Of a DNA stretch of 64,000 bases, positions 1 to 12,200 are shown one piece after another. The position numbers were made by a program, and so were the translations under genes. The notes beneath the pieces are model-generated. The model made no database searches, was not told where the DNA came from, and saw only the letters and a list, made by a program, of their open reading frames with translations. Every line of letters starts with the position of its first letter. Position 1 is the first letter of the stretch. This DNA is from Opisthorchis felineus. Its lineage: Eukaryota > Platyhelminthes > Trematoda > Opisthorchiida > Opisthorchiidae. The stretch is taken from NCBI GenBank assembly GCA_004794785.1, contig SJOL01006394.1:286902-350901 (forward strand). Direction: 5' to 3'.

Positions 1-606
1 TGCATTAATAAAATACTCCAGCTACCAGTTTTTTCCGGTCGGGGGGAAAGCAAGGCCAGCAAAAACAGCTCAGTCAAATCGAACAAGCAAACAGCAAACA
101 GACGCTGGTAAAGGCAAGTCGCGGAGGAGGTAAGTAAAATGACAGTTGCCAATGGGACAATGGGAATAAAATGATGATATTCAGGGCGCGTGCACTATGG
201 CTAAACGGCGACTGAGCGTTGGTGTGAGCTGCCATGTCAAGCAGAAGCGTACCGCGATGTTGCGTGCTTGAGTGTTTAGTGAGCTGTGGAGCAAATCCTC
301 AAATGCATATGATATATATATCGGCGTATAGTACTGAAGAAAAAAGCTGACTTTGGTTTGGTTTTTGTCAGTTCCAGTTAGGCCAAAGGCACCGGTCACT
401 AGACAGAGCTGATAGAGTAATCCAGGGTAGGGACTTGATTAGAACGAGGTGTTAGTTGGCTGGGGAAAACAGAAAAACAACCAGGCCAGTAACACGACAT
501 TTTTAGACCAAGTAGGCGTTTAAGTTCTACAGTGGCTTGAAACAAGTCAAGAGGTTAGGAGGATATGATAACAGGGTCTTTTACTTGCCAACTAACTGTA
601 TCGTCG
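1..606. other. Non-coding, no feature seen
   Basis: No coding region, repeat or RNA gene is supported here. The open frames on either strand are short, have no recognisable motif and show no good splice boundaries. Confidence 0.4.
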
Positions 607-1000
607 CTAACCGCAAATGCGCACTGGACCCGATTCATAGAGGAGGTCGGGGGGCAGTTGGGTATTAAGTAAGGCGGCAGCAGTTTCGCAGATAAGGAAT
701 TTGTTCACGGACTGAGAAAGCTTACGATGATACGTGGTGTTTCGCAGCTGCTCAGGAAGGCTGTTCCAGATGCGAGCATAGTAAACTAGAAAGAAGTAGT
801 GGCGTTGGTTTGTACGGGCTGGAGGACACACTAAGAGGTTGCAGGAGTTACGGAATCTGTAGCGAGGACGAGAGTTTACGTTTGGTCTAGCACCTGCTAT
901 AAAGGCGTTAAGAGGCGATAAGAGATATATGAATTTTGACAGTAATTTATGTTCAGCTACCGCCCGAAAGGAATACAGGGTTTAATGTGCCTCAATCGCA
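607..1000 (-). mobile_element. CR1-like non-LTR retrotransposon, C-terminal remnant
   Basis: Minus-strand translation gives the tail that follows the reverse transcriptase domain in CR1/jockey-type elements. It has an arginine-rich stretch (RPRYRFRNSCNLL), then ARTNQRHYFFL and the hallmark WNSLPEQL. The frame stays readable from about position 960 down to the stop at 607. Above about 960 the reading frame breaks, and similarity continues only in pieces. The catalytic domain is absent, so this is a truncated, dead copy. It belongs to a different family from the remnant at 1942-3200, which has its own distinct C-terminal tail. The family name is inferred from motif recall only. Confidence 0.65.
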
Positions 1001-1009
1001 CGGAGTCCG

Positions 1010-1941
1010 ATGACGTGCTTCTGTCCCTTCGTGAGAAGTTCGCCAGGAATATAGCCTTGGTGGAATATGCGGGCCAAATATCTTTAGAGCATCCTGGCTG
1101 CAGGAAGGGTCAAACAACGCATCGTGATTTTTCAGATATATAGCAGCCTAAACCACAGATTAACTCAATTTTTTCTGTTGAATCACAGCAGGCTGCAACG
1201 TGGTCTATTTGGCGCTTTCAGTATAAAGATGTCCTTATCCTACATAGGTGGTCAGGTCTCGCTGGGCGAAAATCTTGATACGACAATAGGGAGAGTTCGG
1301 TCAAACTAAAAAGGCAGAAGGTTTGTTCGGTAAGGAGGAGCAGTTTCCCCTCTAGTTTAACTGTTAGTCACCGGAACAAACGCTATGCGTAGGTAGCAAG
1401 GACGATTGGTCTCATTACTTCCAAGCGGAAACTTGGGGTATCATGGTCTGCACCGTTACTCCATGCAGTGTATAAGAGTTTTGTTTCTGACCTAGGCCGG
1501 GCTAATAAAGGATTCTTGTTGCATTTTCTAATGCGATTATCATTTCCGCAAGTCAGTGAGTGACATTTAGCGCTAGTTATTACTAGCACATTTCTGTATA
1601 CCATTCAGTAACAGTCACAAGCTGAGTGTTCGTGTTCTCCTGACACATCACCACACTCTGTTCTTCATGAAGGTTGGTTGGGCACATCAAAGATGGTTGC
1701 AACCCTTGATAATGACCAAATATGGAGGCACAGAATGTCCTGGTTAACTGTGAATGCATTCACGGATTCACGGATTGGTGCACAGGATCGAGGCTTTCGC
1801 CCAAGATTTCCGGGTCGGTTTTGTTTTTGTCGCCCAGCGGCTTTCGTTCACTTGAAAGGCACAAGTGAAAAAAGTGTGTAGCACTGCTCCTTAAGTTCTC
1901 AGAGCGGGGCCGTAAGCTTGTCAGCACGAGTACTAGCATAA
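1010..1941. other. Non-coding, no clear feature
   Basis: Part of this stretch (to about 1100) may be further decayed retrotransposon continuing from the neighbouring minus-strand remnant. Beyond that I see no gene, RNA or repeat that can be supported. Confidence 0.35.
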
Positions 1942-3200
1942 CTAAGCGTGTAATATTGCTTTGGGCTGGGTAATTGATAGAGCGTGGAAAACCGTCAGAG
2001 GAAGGTTATTCCACGCAGCAACTACCCGAAATGAGAAAAAATGTTGCCTGATAAAAGTTTGCTCTCTGAGATTGAAAAGCTTCTTACAATGTCCCCGCCG
2101 TGTGTTAGCTGGGTCAGCGGTGAAAAACCTGTTGAACGAACCTCGTTCAAACAGTGCATTAGTAGGTAATAGGGCTCCTCGGAGGCGACGATACTCCACG
2201 GGAAAGAGGCCAAGCACCACGAGGTGCGTTTCATGGTCCACGGATTTAATGCCGACGAAAATTTTCGTAGCAGCTCGTTGGACACGCTCAATAAAGGTAA
2301 CGTCTTTCTTGCATCCTGAGTAGGCCACTTGGGTGGCATGTTCAGGAAGCTGTCTGACGTAGACCTCATAGAGTATTTGGAATTCCATGGGAGTAATACG
2401 GGAGCAGGTGCACCGAATCATTCGTAGAACAGCGAATGCCTTTTGAGCCGATTTATCATGGTGCAATGAGGATGACATGTTTGAAGAGGGCCAGATATCC
2501 AAATCCTTTTTGGTATCTATCCTCATGATGCCTCCACATCCATTCTCACCACGCGCGACAATGGCGTTCGCTGAGTCCCCTGCGAATGACATATGGACGC
2601 AATTTCCGTCATTTAGAGGAAAGTGCCATTCCAACTACCACTGCTTTGCTGTCTCTACATCCATTTGGAGGGCACTGGCATTTGAACTCCAGGACTTCAG
2701 GTGGTCCGCAAAAAGTAGACATGGACATGAAGGAACGTCTGGAAGGTCGTTAACGTAGATCAGAAACAGCACTAGTCCCAAAACGGAGTCTTGGGGAACT
2801 CCAACGCAGCCCGACGCCGGAGAAGAGTAGGTCGAGCCTACTTTCACTCGGATGTTTCTGTCTGATAGGAACGCCCTAATCCAGCGTATAACTTCCCCTT
2901 GAATCCCGAAAGACTCGAGTCTGTGGAGCGGCGGGACGTTTGAGGCCCGAGCGAATTCTTCTGAGAAATCGTAAAATATGGCATCCGATATGAGTCCGTC
3001 GTCCTTAGCTTGGGTTAAGCTGTCCATAAATACGAGCATGTTCGTCACGCAGGAACGGTTTGGGAGGAATCCGTGTTGAACTGGGTACATGAGGTTGCTG
3101 GTAGTAAGGTGATCTAGGATGGCCCGCTGCAGAATGCGTTCCATCACCTTGCACGGTACGCTAGTGAGGCTAATTGGCCTGTGGTTGTCGTGCGATAGTC
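1942..3200 (-). mobile_element. Non-LTR retrotransposon, reverse transcriptase remnant with stop
   Basis: The minus strand encodes a partial reverse transcriptase. It begins abruptly near 3200 with HRPISLTSVPCKVMERIL (motif 1/2a of the fingers). GFLPNRSC, a region around FYDFSEEFA (normally YLDFSKAFD) and GVPQDSVLG (normally GVPQGSVLGP) follow. The active-site box reads FADH instead of FADD, so a catalytic aspartate is lost. A TAG stop at 2635-2637 interrupts the same frame, which then continues through the thumb and tail ([22 protein letters not shown]) to a stop at 1942. The endonuclease and the 5' half are missing. The copy is non-functional; a CR1-like clade is likely. Confidence 0.85.
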
Positions 3201-3204
3201 ACCT

Positions 3205-3633
3205 AGCAAACGACACCCAACCATACACACAAGCACACGTCACCCAAGACACAAATGGAATACTCTATTGTTGCAGCGGACCAATGCACTTGAAGCTGAC
3301 ATGTGCAAGGTATTGAGAGACATTTGGCCTTGCTGTGAAGTCCTGACAACTGAGCTGAACTGTACGAACTATTCCGGCTCATAGTTACTTGATTCGCCAT
3401 AACCATAATCGTGAAACCCAGCGCCTCATGTGGTGGGGATCAGGCGCTCTATTTTAGCCCATCTGTGTGAGTCGGGGTAGACTTTACCCCAACAAATCGA
3501 CTTCTTTTAATATATATACTCATTGAACTTAAAGAACCTAGAGAATTGCTGATTGACTTGACCTTGAAAAAGCACGAGTTTTGAAGATACTTGCCACTAG
3601 TCTGTGATCGGGGCGTTGGGCGCAGATTCCCAG
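3205..3633. promoter_or_regulatory. 5' flank of the WDR20-like gene
   Basis: This stretch has no coding feature. A stop codon at 3598-3600, in frame with the first WDR20 exon, closes the reading frame above the ATG at 3634. The sequence ending in CACTAG at 3600 also resembles a splice acceptor. It could receive a 5' untranslated exon or a trans-spliced leader, since trans-splicing is known in flatworms. No TATA box or other promoter element can be identified with confidence. Confidence 0.3.
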
Positions 3634-4047
3634 ATGACTCATTCATTCGAAGCATTAGAGGGTCAGTACTTACTATCAAACTGCCCGTTACCACCGTATA
3701 AGGATCCCCAATGTAATAGTGTGGCGGTCCGTATGTCGTTCCTGGACAATTTCTCCCCACCCGAAAATGCAAGTTTGCAGCTCGAAGGACCTAGCGATAA
3801 CGCATATTCAGCGTGTGAGTGGAACCCTAACAGCATATTTTGCATCAATATTGGAAAGGAACTTTACATATATGCACAAGAGAATCAACATATCCCAATT
3901 GACCGTCGAGTCTTCAAAGCTGCACCCACGTGCCACGCTTTCAGAGGTGGCTCCTGCGAAGCGCCCCTGCTTGTTGGCCTCAGCAATGGAGAAATGCAAC
4001 TCATATACCCAACAAGAAAGGACTTTTGTCGGGTATACAACGAAGAG
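3634..4047 (+). CDS. WDR20: WDR20-like exon 1, N-terminus
   Basis: Encodes residues 1-138, from [14 protein letters not shown] to RVYNEE. The ATG at 3634 is the first in frame after the stop at 3598-3600, and the N-terminus aligns with the start of animal WDR20 at the EG-x-Y-x-LL motif. It carries the first propeller blades: [28 protein letters not shown] and [15 protein letters not shown]. The donor is GAG|GTATGA, in phase 0. The 23-residue stretch before FCINIG is rich in Ser, Asn and Glu and looks like a loop. Confidence 0.88.
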
Positions 4048-7000
4048 GTATGATACATCATGTTTATTTCATAATGTTTTCAAGAGATCCATTGATAAGA
4101 CATCGGTAACATGCATAGCCTGGGTTCCGGAGTCCCCTAACCAGTATTTGGTCAGTCACGTGAGTGGGAACCTTTATTTATATGACGTAAAGCTCGCCCC
4201 GGTGACCACCCCGCCCAGTTATGAACTCTTCAAGGGTGGGATTGGATTCTCGGTGTATACGTGCAAGGCTAAATCAACCAGAAATCCGCTTTACCGCTGG
4301 TCATTTAGCGGTCGTACCGGTTCATTTGGGAGTTTGTCTTCCGGCCAAAGTGGGGAAAATACTCTTAAAGCCATTCCCTCATATGTGGAGAACGGCTGCC
4401 CACAAAAGCTGGTTGATGACACAAAAAGTGACCTCAGTAACAGCTGGACCTCCTCTGCTAATTCGTATGAAGATACAGCAGCAGTCAATCAGTTTGCATT
4501 CTCTCCCTGTGGGGTTTATCTTGCCCTCGTTACTCAGGATGGATACCTTCTTGTTGTGGAGTACCATACAATGGAGCTATACGTAAGTCCGCTGGGCTTA
4601 TCTTCCTTCGTAGACCTAGAATTCGATACATGCTTACAGATTAGGATTTCTGATGATAAACTTTGTTGAATCTCAGTACATCTTGTTAGTTTCCCATTTT
4701 TCCGTCCGACCAAATCACGGGAAAATTCTACTCTGTTTTCCTCAACGCGGACTGTCATTCCTACGGTCGAGAATAGGTCAATCAGGAACATTGGTAATCC
4801 CGTGTTGGCCCTAATCCCACTCCATCAGCGTGGCCTAGTTGTTTCCGGAGACAATCAAGTCAGGGACACTATTCCACACAGTAATGTTTGTTCCAGTGAT
4901 CCCTGGATTCTAGCTGACCCTCCTACGCCCATCCAGTTTCCCCTTTTTTGTCAATGTTGATTAAATTTGGCTCCTCCAATCGTCGTTATAATCACTGACA
5001 ACAACGGGACACTGGTGAATAAAACCTTATAGTGGTATGAAGGGGGAGGTGGAATAGGGCGGGGTGCGTAGGATTAGCCTACCACAACCATCCTAGGTCC
5101 CTACACAAATGCTCAGGTAGTTCGGATAAAAACTCTCAACGTGAATGCCACTGACCTCGGCTAGCAGCCGTATCTTTAAGTATTTCCACCCAAGTACGGG
5201 GAGGGTCACCGGGAGGCGAACAGCACTGGCAACACCCAGACCTTCCGTAACATCCCTCAGTTCCTCCTACCATGTCATTCTGTCCACCTCTCGGTTTCCA
5301 CTACTCCGTATTAATGCGCCGGTTTGTGTTACTGGTGCGTTACTGCCACTGGTGATAATGACGACTCCCTAGTAAGCACAAGAAACTCTTCCAGGAAGGC
5401 CGTTACTCGACGTACGTAGCGAGTGGACCAGCCACATCAGCTTGCAGCAGTGGGTACATTCGTTAAGTGAAGTACCTTCTGATTCACCAAATAAGGGTTA
5501 TGAAATCGCCGATTCCAGCCAATTCAAGTATGGTTCTGAGACGTCGGTGAGCAGAGGTCTGAAGACACTTCGGATCCTCCACCCAATGTGCCGAATTCTC
5601 GCAGCCCTACAAAAACACCCCGCACTGTAGTCTGACATGCACCCTTAGAGACTCAATGATATCATCACCATCACCAATCATCATCATCATCATCAGTCCA
5701 CTGATATGCCTTTTTACTGCCACTAGTGACGTAAATTAGCAAACGCAATTTCGACCTTTGAGGTTCGTCTGTCACGTTACCATCAGAGTTAATCATGATC
5801 CGAGATACGCATAGTGTTCCACAACTAGCTTTGAATTCTTACAGGCATGTGCATTCCGCAGCACGACTTTGCACTTTGTGAGTGCGAAGCACTTACCGAA
5901 GACTTGGTGTCCTGTTAACGCATACGCTTCTTCCTTTTCACGGGCGATAGTGTTGTCTGCATATTCCAGTTCGGCAAGGTTCTCGTTCAGACAGATCCTA
6001 ACAGAGTTCGCCTCATCTTATCAGTGAAGGAATTAAGTAAAAATGTAGAGAGTGGACATCGATGTTGGGCACTATTGATCGTAGGGAAGCTTTCGGATAG
6101 TTCTCTATAGACTATCACACGCCCAGAAACATGCAATTATGATATCCGTAAACTTCCACGGTTCATACTTTTTCATCATCATGTTGAGGAACACTGATTA
6201 GTTGCCAGAGTCAATCGCAACCTTGAAGTCAATCAACACCGAGATTGCAGGACGTCCATACGCATACCGTTGCTCGAACACTTGGCGGGCTGTGAACATG
6301 GAATCTACCCAACCCCTTCCCGGCCAGAGTCTTGTTGTTCTTGGGTCACGTCCTCACGTGCTGTCGTAAGATAGGGGTCAACCTGGTTCCTTTATGATTG
6401 CCGTACTCACTGTGAGCCCATTTTTTAAAATAGTTGCACTGTTGACTCCTGCCAGTTGACTGAAACGGCTTCTTTCTTCCCACCACCCATCACCCACCAT
6501 CTGTAGTGACCACAGATGTTTGGTCTGGCTCCCTCTGGCGTCACTGGTTCTTTTTCGTATTAGGGTGGCATGCGAAAAATTAACCCGTGGATATCAAACG
6601 ATATTTCAGTCGGGTAGAGGCTGCATCAACTACATCTTCACAGTCCATCAGGCTTTAGAGCAACGCATGTGCTGTTACGATGTGTAAACGTCGTTTCTCG
6701 CATCGAAGTCCATTGATTCTAATTGAACCGGAAATCCGTACAGCACAGAGACGACTGTTTACTGGAATCCAGTCCAGTAAGACGCCTTCAGTCATGGAGC
6801 TGAGTGTATGGGGATCACCGGATATCCGGAGAGTGGGATATATGAACATGTCTTAATTGATCTGAGCTACATGGACAATATGAGGTCTCGTATACAGAAA
6901 TCTGCGCCCGACTTTTCCTTTCAACTCTCTCCTCGTAGCCCTGTATCAGCTTGTCGAGCCTTCCCTACTCACCTTTGTCGATTGTCAACACTAGAAGTGT

Positions 7001-9178
7001 TCGTTATCTCCTGTTAGAACTCAACAATTCCAAACGGCCTTGTTCAGCCGGTATCCCTTCTGTTGTGTTCCGCAACTGTTTTTCAGAATTCTTCTCAGTC
7101 GTTTCTTTCGTCTGTTTTTATTCACCGGTATTTTTCTTCAGGGCGGAAAAATTCCCTTGTTCTCATCCCCAGCCATGGCTCACGCTGTGACCCCAACAAC
7201 CATCGGCCCACCTCAATTACCTCTATTTTGTCAAAACTTCTTGAAACAATCTCAACCAAAGAACTCCGCGACTTTGAAGACAACGCCCTTTTGAGGGACT
7301 ACCAATATAGGTTCAGGCGCCGTTGGTACTTGGTTGTGCAGAAGGTACCTCTCGCGGAAAACACCTAACAACGTCAACGTGTGGTGGCTCGGCCATGTGC
7401 TGCACGTGCCGAAACATACTCTACGGAGACAAGTGTCCCCCTCCGTGCCTCCTTCAGGATGGCATAAACCGCGGGGTGGACAACGAGTAACTTGACAGAA
7501 ATATGTGAAAGAGATTACGAATAGTTGAGGTGTTGTTACTGTGGTTCGTCTTCTAGACTGGGAATCCCCGTGCACAATACTATTTGCCTTCCCTGCGAAT
7601 TGTCATCAATATCGTTAGGTGATGTCAGATAATTGACCAAACCTTATTAAAGATAGTCTATTGCTGGTCCACACTCTTCGGTATCAAATATAGTGTAGAC
7701 GGCACAATACTTCTTTCCATTACATTTAGTCTTTCCCTCCTTGTTTTCTTCGTTTCTACTGTACTCATTTTAGCATATTTACTTTTCTCAGGGATACATG
7801 CGGTCCTACTTTGCCGGACTTCTTTGCGTCGATTGGTCACCGGACAGTCGGTTTATTGTGGTCGGTGGACAAGATGATCTGATCACTGTTTGGTCCATGG
7901 CGGAACGAGCCGTGATATGTCGCGGTGAGGGTCACCGATCCTGGATCAGCACTGTCCGATTCGATCCCTTTCTGTGCCCATCACGACCAGATGCCTCCTT
8001 AGAAAACCATTCTTCTGAGGCTTCCTCCTGCTCTCGAAGTTGTGCAACTTCCGATGCCACTGGAGTTCGACAAGGTGGACAATACAACGCAAGTGGTTCA
8101 TTGCTGTCTCTCGACTCTCAGTCACACAATACCATAGCTCTTGTGAACACCTATCGGTAAGCTTCTAGCACAGTTTTTGTCCCAACTTGCGAAGTAGTGG
8201 GTGCATTGGTTTCGCCACTGAGCTACTGTCAGTACACTAATTTCCAATTGGGTCGCTATCAACTAACGCTGCTGACACTATAGTCTTGATGTAGTCTTGC
8301 TCATCTTCGCCTCACAGGAAGGTGCAGATAACCATAGTCATATATTTCGTCCGTTTAGCAGGTTTGCACCGAGGATATGCTGACAGCTAACCTCACTTGT
8401 AATGGCCCCTTTCATGATAAATATCGTCTCGACCATGAGCCACGGTTCTGTATACGACTGTTCATCAAAAGTATAGGTGACGACAGAATACATTGATGTT
8501 CTCACTGTCGACTAGGAGTACAAGTTGCGCAAATCCCCCAGCCAAAAGTTCTTCGTCTGTTTCTCAACCTTCTTGTGTGCCATTGTTTTGTTGTAGAACA
8601 CAGGCTTCAGATGTGATTACGTTAGTACGTCTCTGCGTTTCAGCTGTAACTCATGATAAATATGCTTGGCCGCCGCCTGTCGATGCTTTAAGAAGGCCGC
8701 ATCAAATTTTATTTGCGTTGTGTGTTCTCGTATATGTTTCCACTCACGCCCGTTGTTGAGTCGTCTCAGGTGTCAGCTATCAGCCTTAATGCCTGTTTTT
8801 GTCCATAAGCATTTCCTATCAAGTATGACTCGAGAATTTGGAGCTGATGTCTGTCCGTTCCTTACATTTCAGGATAGCGATTCAAAGGCACTATACTCAT
8901 GAAGTCACGTTTGAAATTTGAGGCAGTTAGAAAGACTTGATTTAACACAAACGATGCAAATGATGTTCATGTGAGGTAGAGATGGCTATCATTCTCAGTA
9001 GTACGCGACTGGCTCCTTTACCTCTAGAGTTAGTGAGTGGAAATACAGTTCCCGCATCCAAAATAGATCACTCATGAGGAGCTCTGCAAACTTCTTAGTC
9101 GAGGATGAACTATGACCGGCCCTCAGATGCAGTAGGTCGATTCTGTCGGTACTTCTCTTAACATGTTGCCACTAGCTN

Positions 9179-9231
<53 letters not shown>

Positions 9232-12200
9232 GCTGTGAACCATGTGGCAAGGTAGATTGGTTCTAGCTGCTGTGGTTTTGTTCATCGACGAGAATAAGGG
9301 CTGACATTCACGCACCAAAGCCGGTGATACAATCGGTTCGTCGACGTCAGTTTGTTCTGCTTGTTTGATAGAGTGAGTGGGAGAGCTTCATATTGGGGAT
9401 TGCTGCGGAACCTTTATTGGCTGGGTGACAGGGCCATATCTACGAAGATCCCCAAGCATTGTTTTACCTTGTCCCATTGTATCCATCCTAGGAAAGGTAT
9501 TTACTGGTGCGACCGAGTTTACTATTAAGAGCCTTCATGCTTTGTTGTCAGGTCATGGAGTAACCGCCCCTGGATTGTTTTCACCTTACACGTGGTTGGG
9601 CGAAAAGGGTTCATCTAAGCAAACTGCCCTCCGGCATACGAAATGCACGACCCAACTGATCAGTTGATACGTCGAGGGAGTTTTACTCTTCCCGAAAACC
9701 ATTTGGCCTGCTTAAGCACCATTAATCCGATATCCTCACCAAATCCGGCAATGCCTCCGAATTAAAAAACGCAGATGGGTTTAGGAGATCTGTCGTATGC
9801 AACGGCCGGGTCTCGGATAGACCACACTGCAACAGTTTGTACTCATCTCTTGATAGCCACTTTGATGTAGTTTCAGCGCCACAATGTCGGAGGTTGACAA
9901 GAACTACTTTGACCTTCCCGATTTGGGAAGCGATTTCCTCTTTCCCCAATATGCACCTGCTCAGGTATGCGAGTTTATCTACCACATCAGTCGGTTCATC
10001 TGCAAGCCTAAGGTTTGGATTTTTTTCCCATCCAGTTTTGCAGTAGCACTTTACAATTTGCAGATGTGAAGCGCATGCCCAGCCGTGCAACTTAGGTTAT
10101 TCAAGATACTTCGTATTCCTGATCCAAGAAGGATGATATTGTCAGTGTACTCAATCGTAGACTGTGAGGATATAACTGAAATAGAGTATTATGCTACTGA
10201 AAGTCGTCAGTTTTGTCTGAAACGCATGCCGTAGACGAATCAGTGACTCTCAAGCTGGACCCCTTGCTGCACCAGACCACTTCAAAGATTATTGTAGACG
10301 GTACTGGATGAACTAGAGGTGAATTTGGAGGATTAAATCTTTAGCTAGTCATAGGTCAGATCGTCTCGAGGACCAGTGGTTCCAGATAGTAAGTATGCAA
10401 ATCGGAACAATTTAGTTGCTCCTTAATGATTTGATGGATGGTGAACATAATTGGTACTTGAGTTCCAACCCAACTGAGCTGCCAGCTGGGTTTTTTGTGA
10501 AAGATATCCCTTTGCATTATGAATTTATTATCGTTGTCTTTGCCACCCTCACCTTCCAAGAAAGCCCGCAGCACCAAACCGGCGACCGAGTTGTTCATAT
10601 CTGACTACTATCCCCAAGTGATGCATTTTCGAGTCATTTATTGTCCTCTCGTGTAGCCCACAAGTCCTCCAGTGTGGGGCTTGGTTCACTTTCCTAGTGC
10701 GGTCGTACGTTTTGTTTCTGAAGCGAAGCTTCGCAAATGAAAAATTGTCTAGCATAACCAGAAAAGATATGGTGCCGGAATCTAGTACGGGCACGCATGT
10801 TACCTCATAATAATGTTTTGCACGGGGGAGTGAGTTTATTTTGGCTAACTGTGTAATCGTCAGACAAGCCGTACGGGCATGGGACAAACCTATGCATACT
10901 TTTGAACAATACAATCCCCCGTGGCTTGCTGATCAAGTGACTGTCGATCTGTTCGCCGGGCTTGTTAATTAACTTGCAAACGTTCATAATCAAACGATGT
11001 CTCCTCGTTTGGTGACGAACGTTTGCAAGTTAATTGACAGGTTCAGCGAACAGATCAACAGCCACCTGATCAAGAACCAATAAACGCACCCGAGCTACTA
11101 ATATTTTGACACATTCTGACAACTGAATCCCTTGTTAACATCCTCTCGGACGTAAGAGTCGTGCAGTGACTGCAGGGCAATGATAATCAGTTTACTCTTG
11201 GTGTGTGCCATCTCGTAAGTGGTTTTGGAAACCAGCCTTCCGAACAATTAATCCTTATTACGTATCCCGTTATCTTTAAAGAAAACGGTAAGCGGCGATA
11301 TTGTAATGACGGATTCAACCTTTAGTGAAGCCCCGTACTGCACCCGTGGGTGAATGGAGGTTAGACGAATGGGACACGAAATTAATGTCGCACTACGTTC
11401 CTTCAGAAAATGAAACGTTATTGTTTAGTTTAGAGTGTCCCATTACTGGCGTTCATCACTAATTTGTTTGTGAAATGCCTTATTCCGTTTCAACAGCCAG
11501 TGTCCTAACGCAATGGAATTCTTTTCTGTGACGCTCCGCTTTCCCTTACTATCATGACCATCCCGCCGGGCATCCATTATTACCCCAACTTCCCCACATT
11601 TATTCTTTTGCATTTAGTCAGTTATTCAGGTCATTATTATCTTGAAGGCCGAGTGTTGGAGACAAGCCTTGAAATCTATAATTATTCGGTCACTTTTATG
11701 AAGGTAGTAACTGGTGCTATCCTCTTTAGTTAAGCTATCCTATTTAGTTTTGCAGTCCGGTGGATTGTTGCATTAAATGATTTAGAGTCGGCTATATCAA
11801 CGAATTTCTTCCATAACAACATCCGACTAAGTTAATTACTCCAACATCCGACATCAGCGAACAAGCCAACGACCATCTACGCTACCTAAGCTACCAACAT
11901 TTTCCTCTATAGAACTCCAACATCCGTTGGTTGGTTTTTGGCATTCGTTTGTGATGTGCAATATTTTCGCTTGATGTTGGCTGGTGTCCAACGACAACAA
12001 CACCGTTTAGAGGATATGGGTCTATGTTTCGTGCAACCGCTGATTAAATGAAATATCTAGCTACCGGTAATAATTCTTCTGCAATACAAGTGGTTTTGTG
12101 TGGCATAATATCCGGTCAGATTTTTAACTCCTACCTAATCAGATCTGCGCAACACGATGACCAGTTCGGACATCCAGGATATTGTCTCAGCTGATGATTC

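Noticed and set aside
1961..2323. Plus-strand frame opposite the reverse transcriptase tail
   Set aside because: It overlaps a minus-strand reverse transcriptase with recognisable motifs and has none itself.
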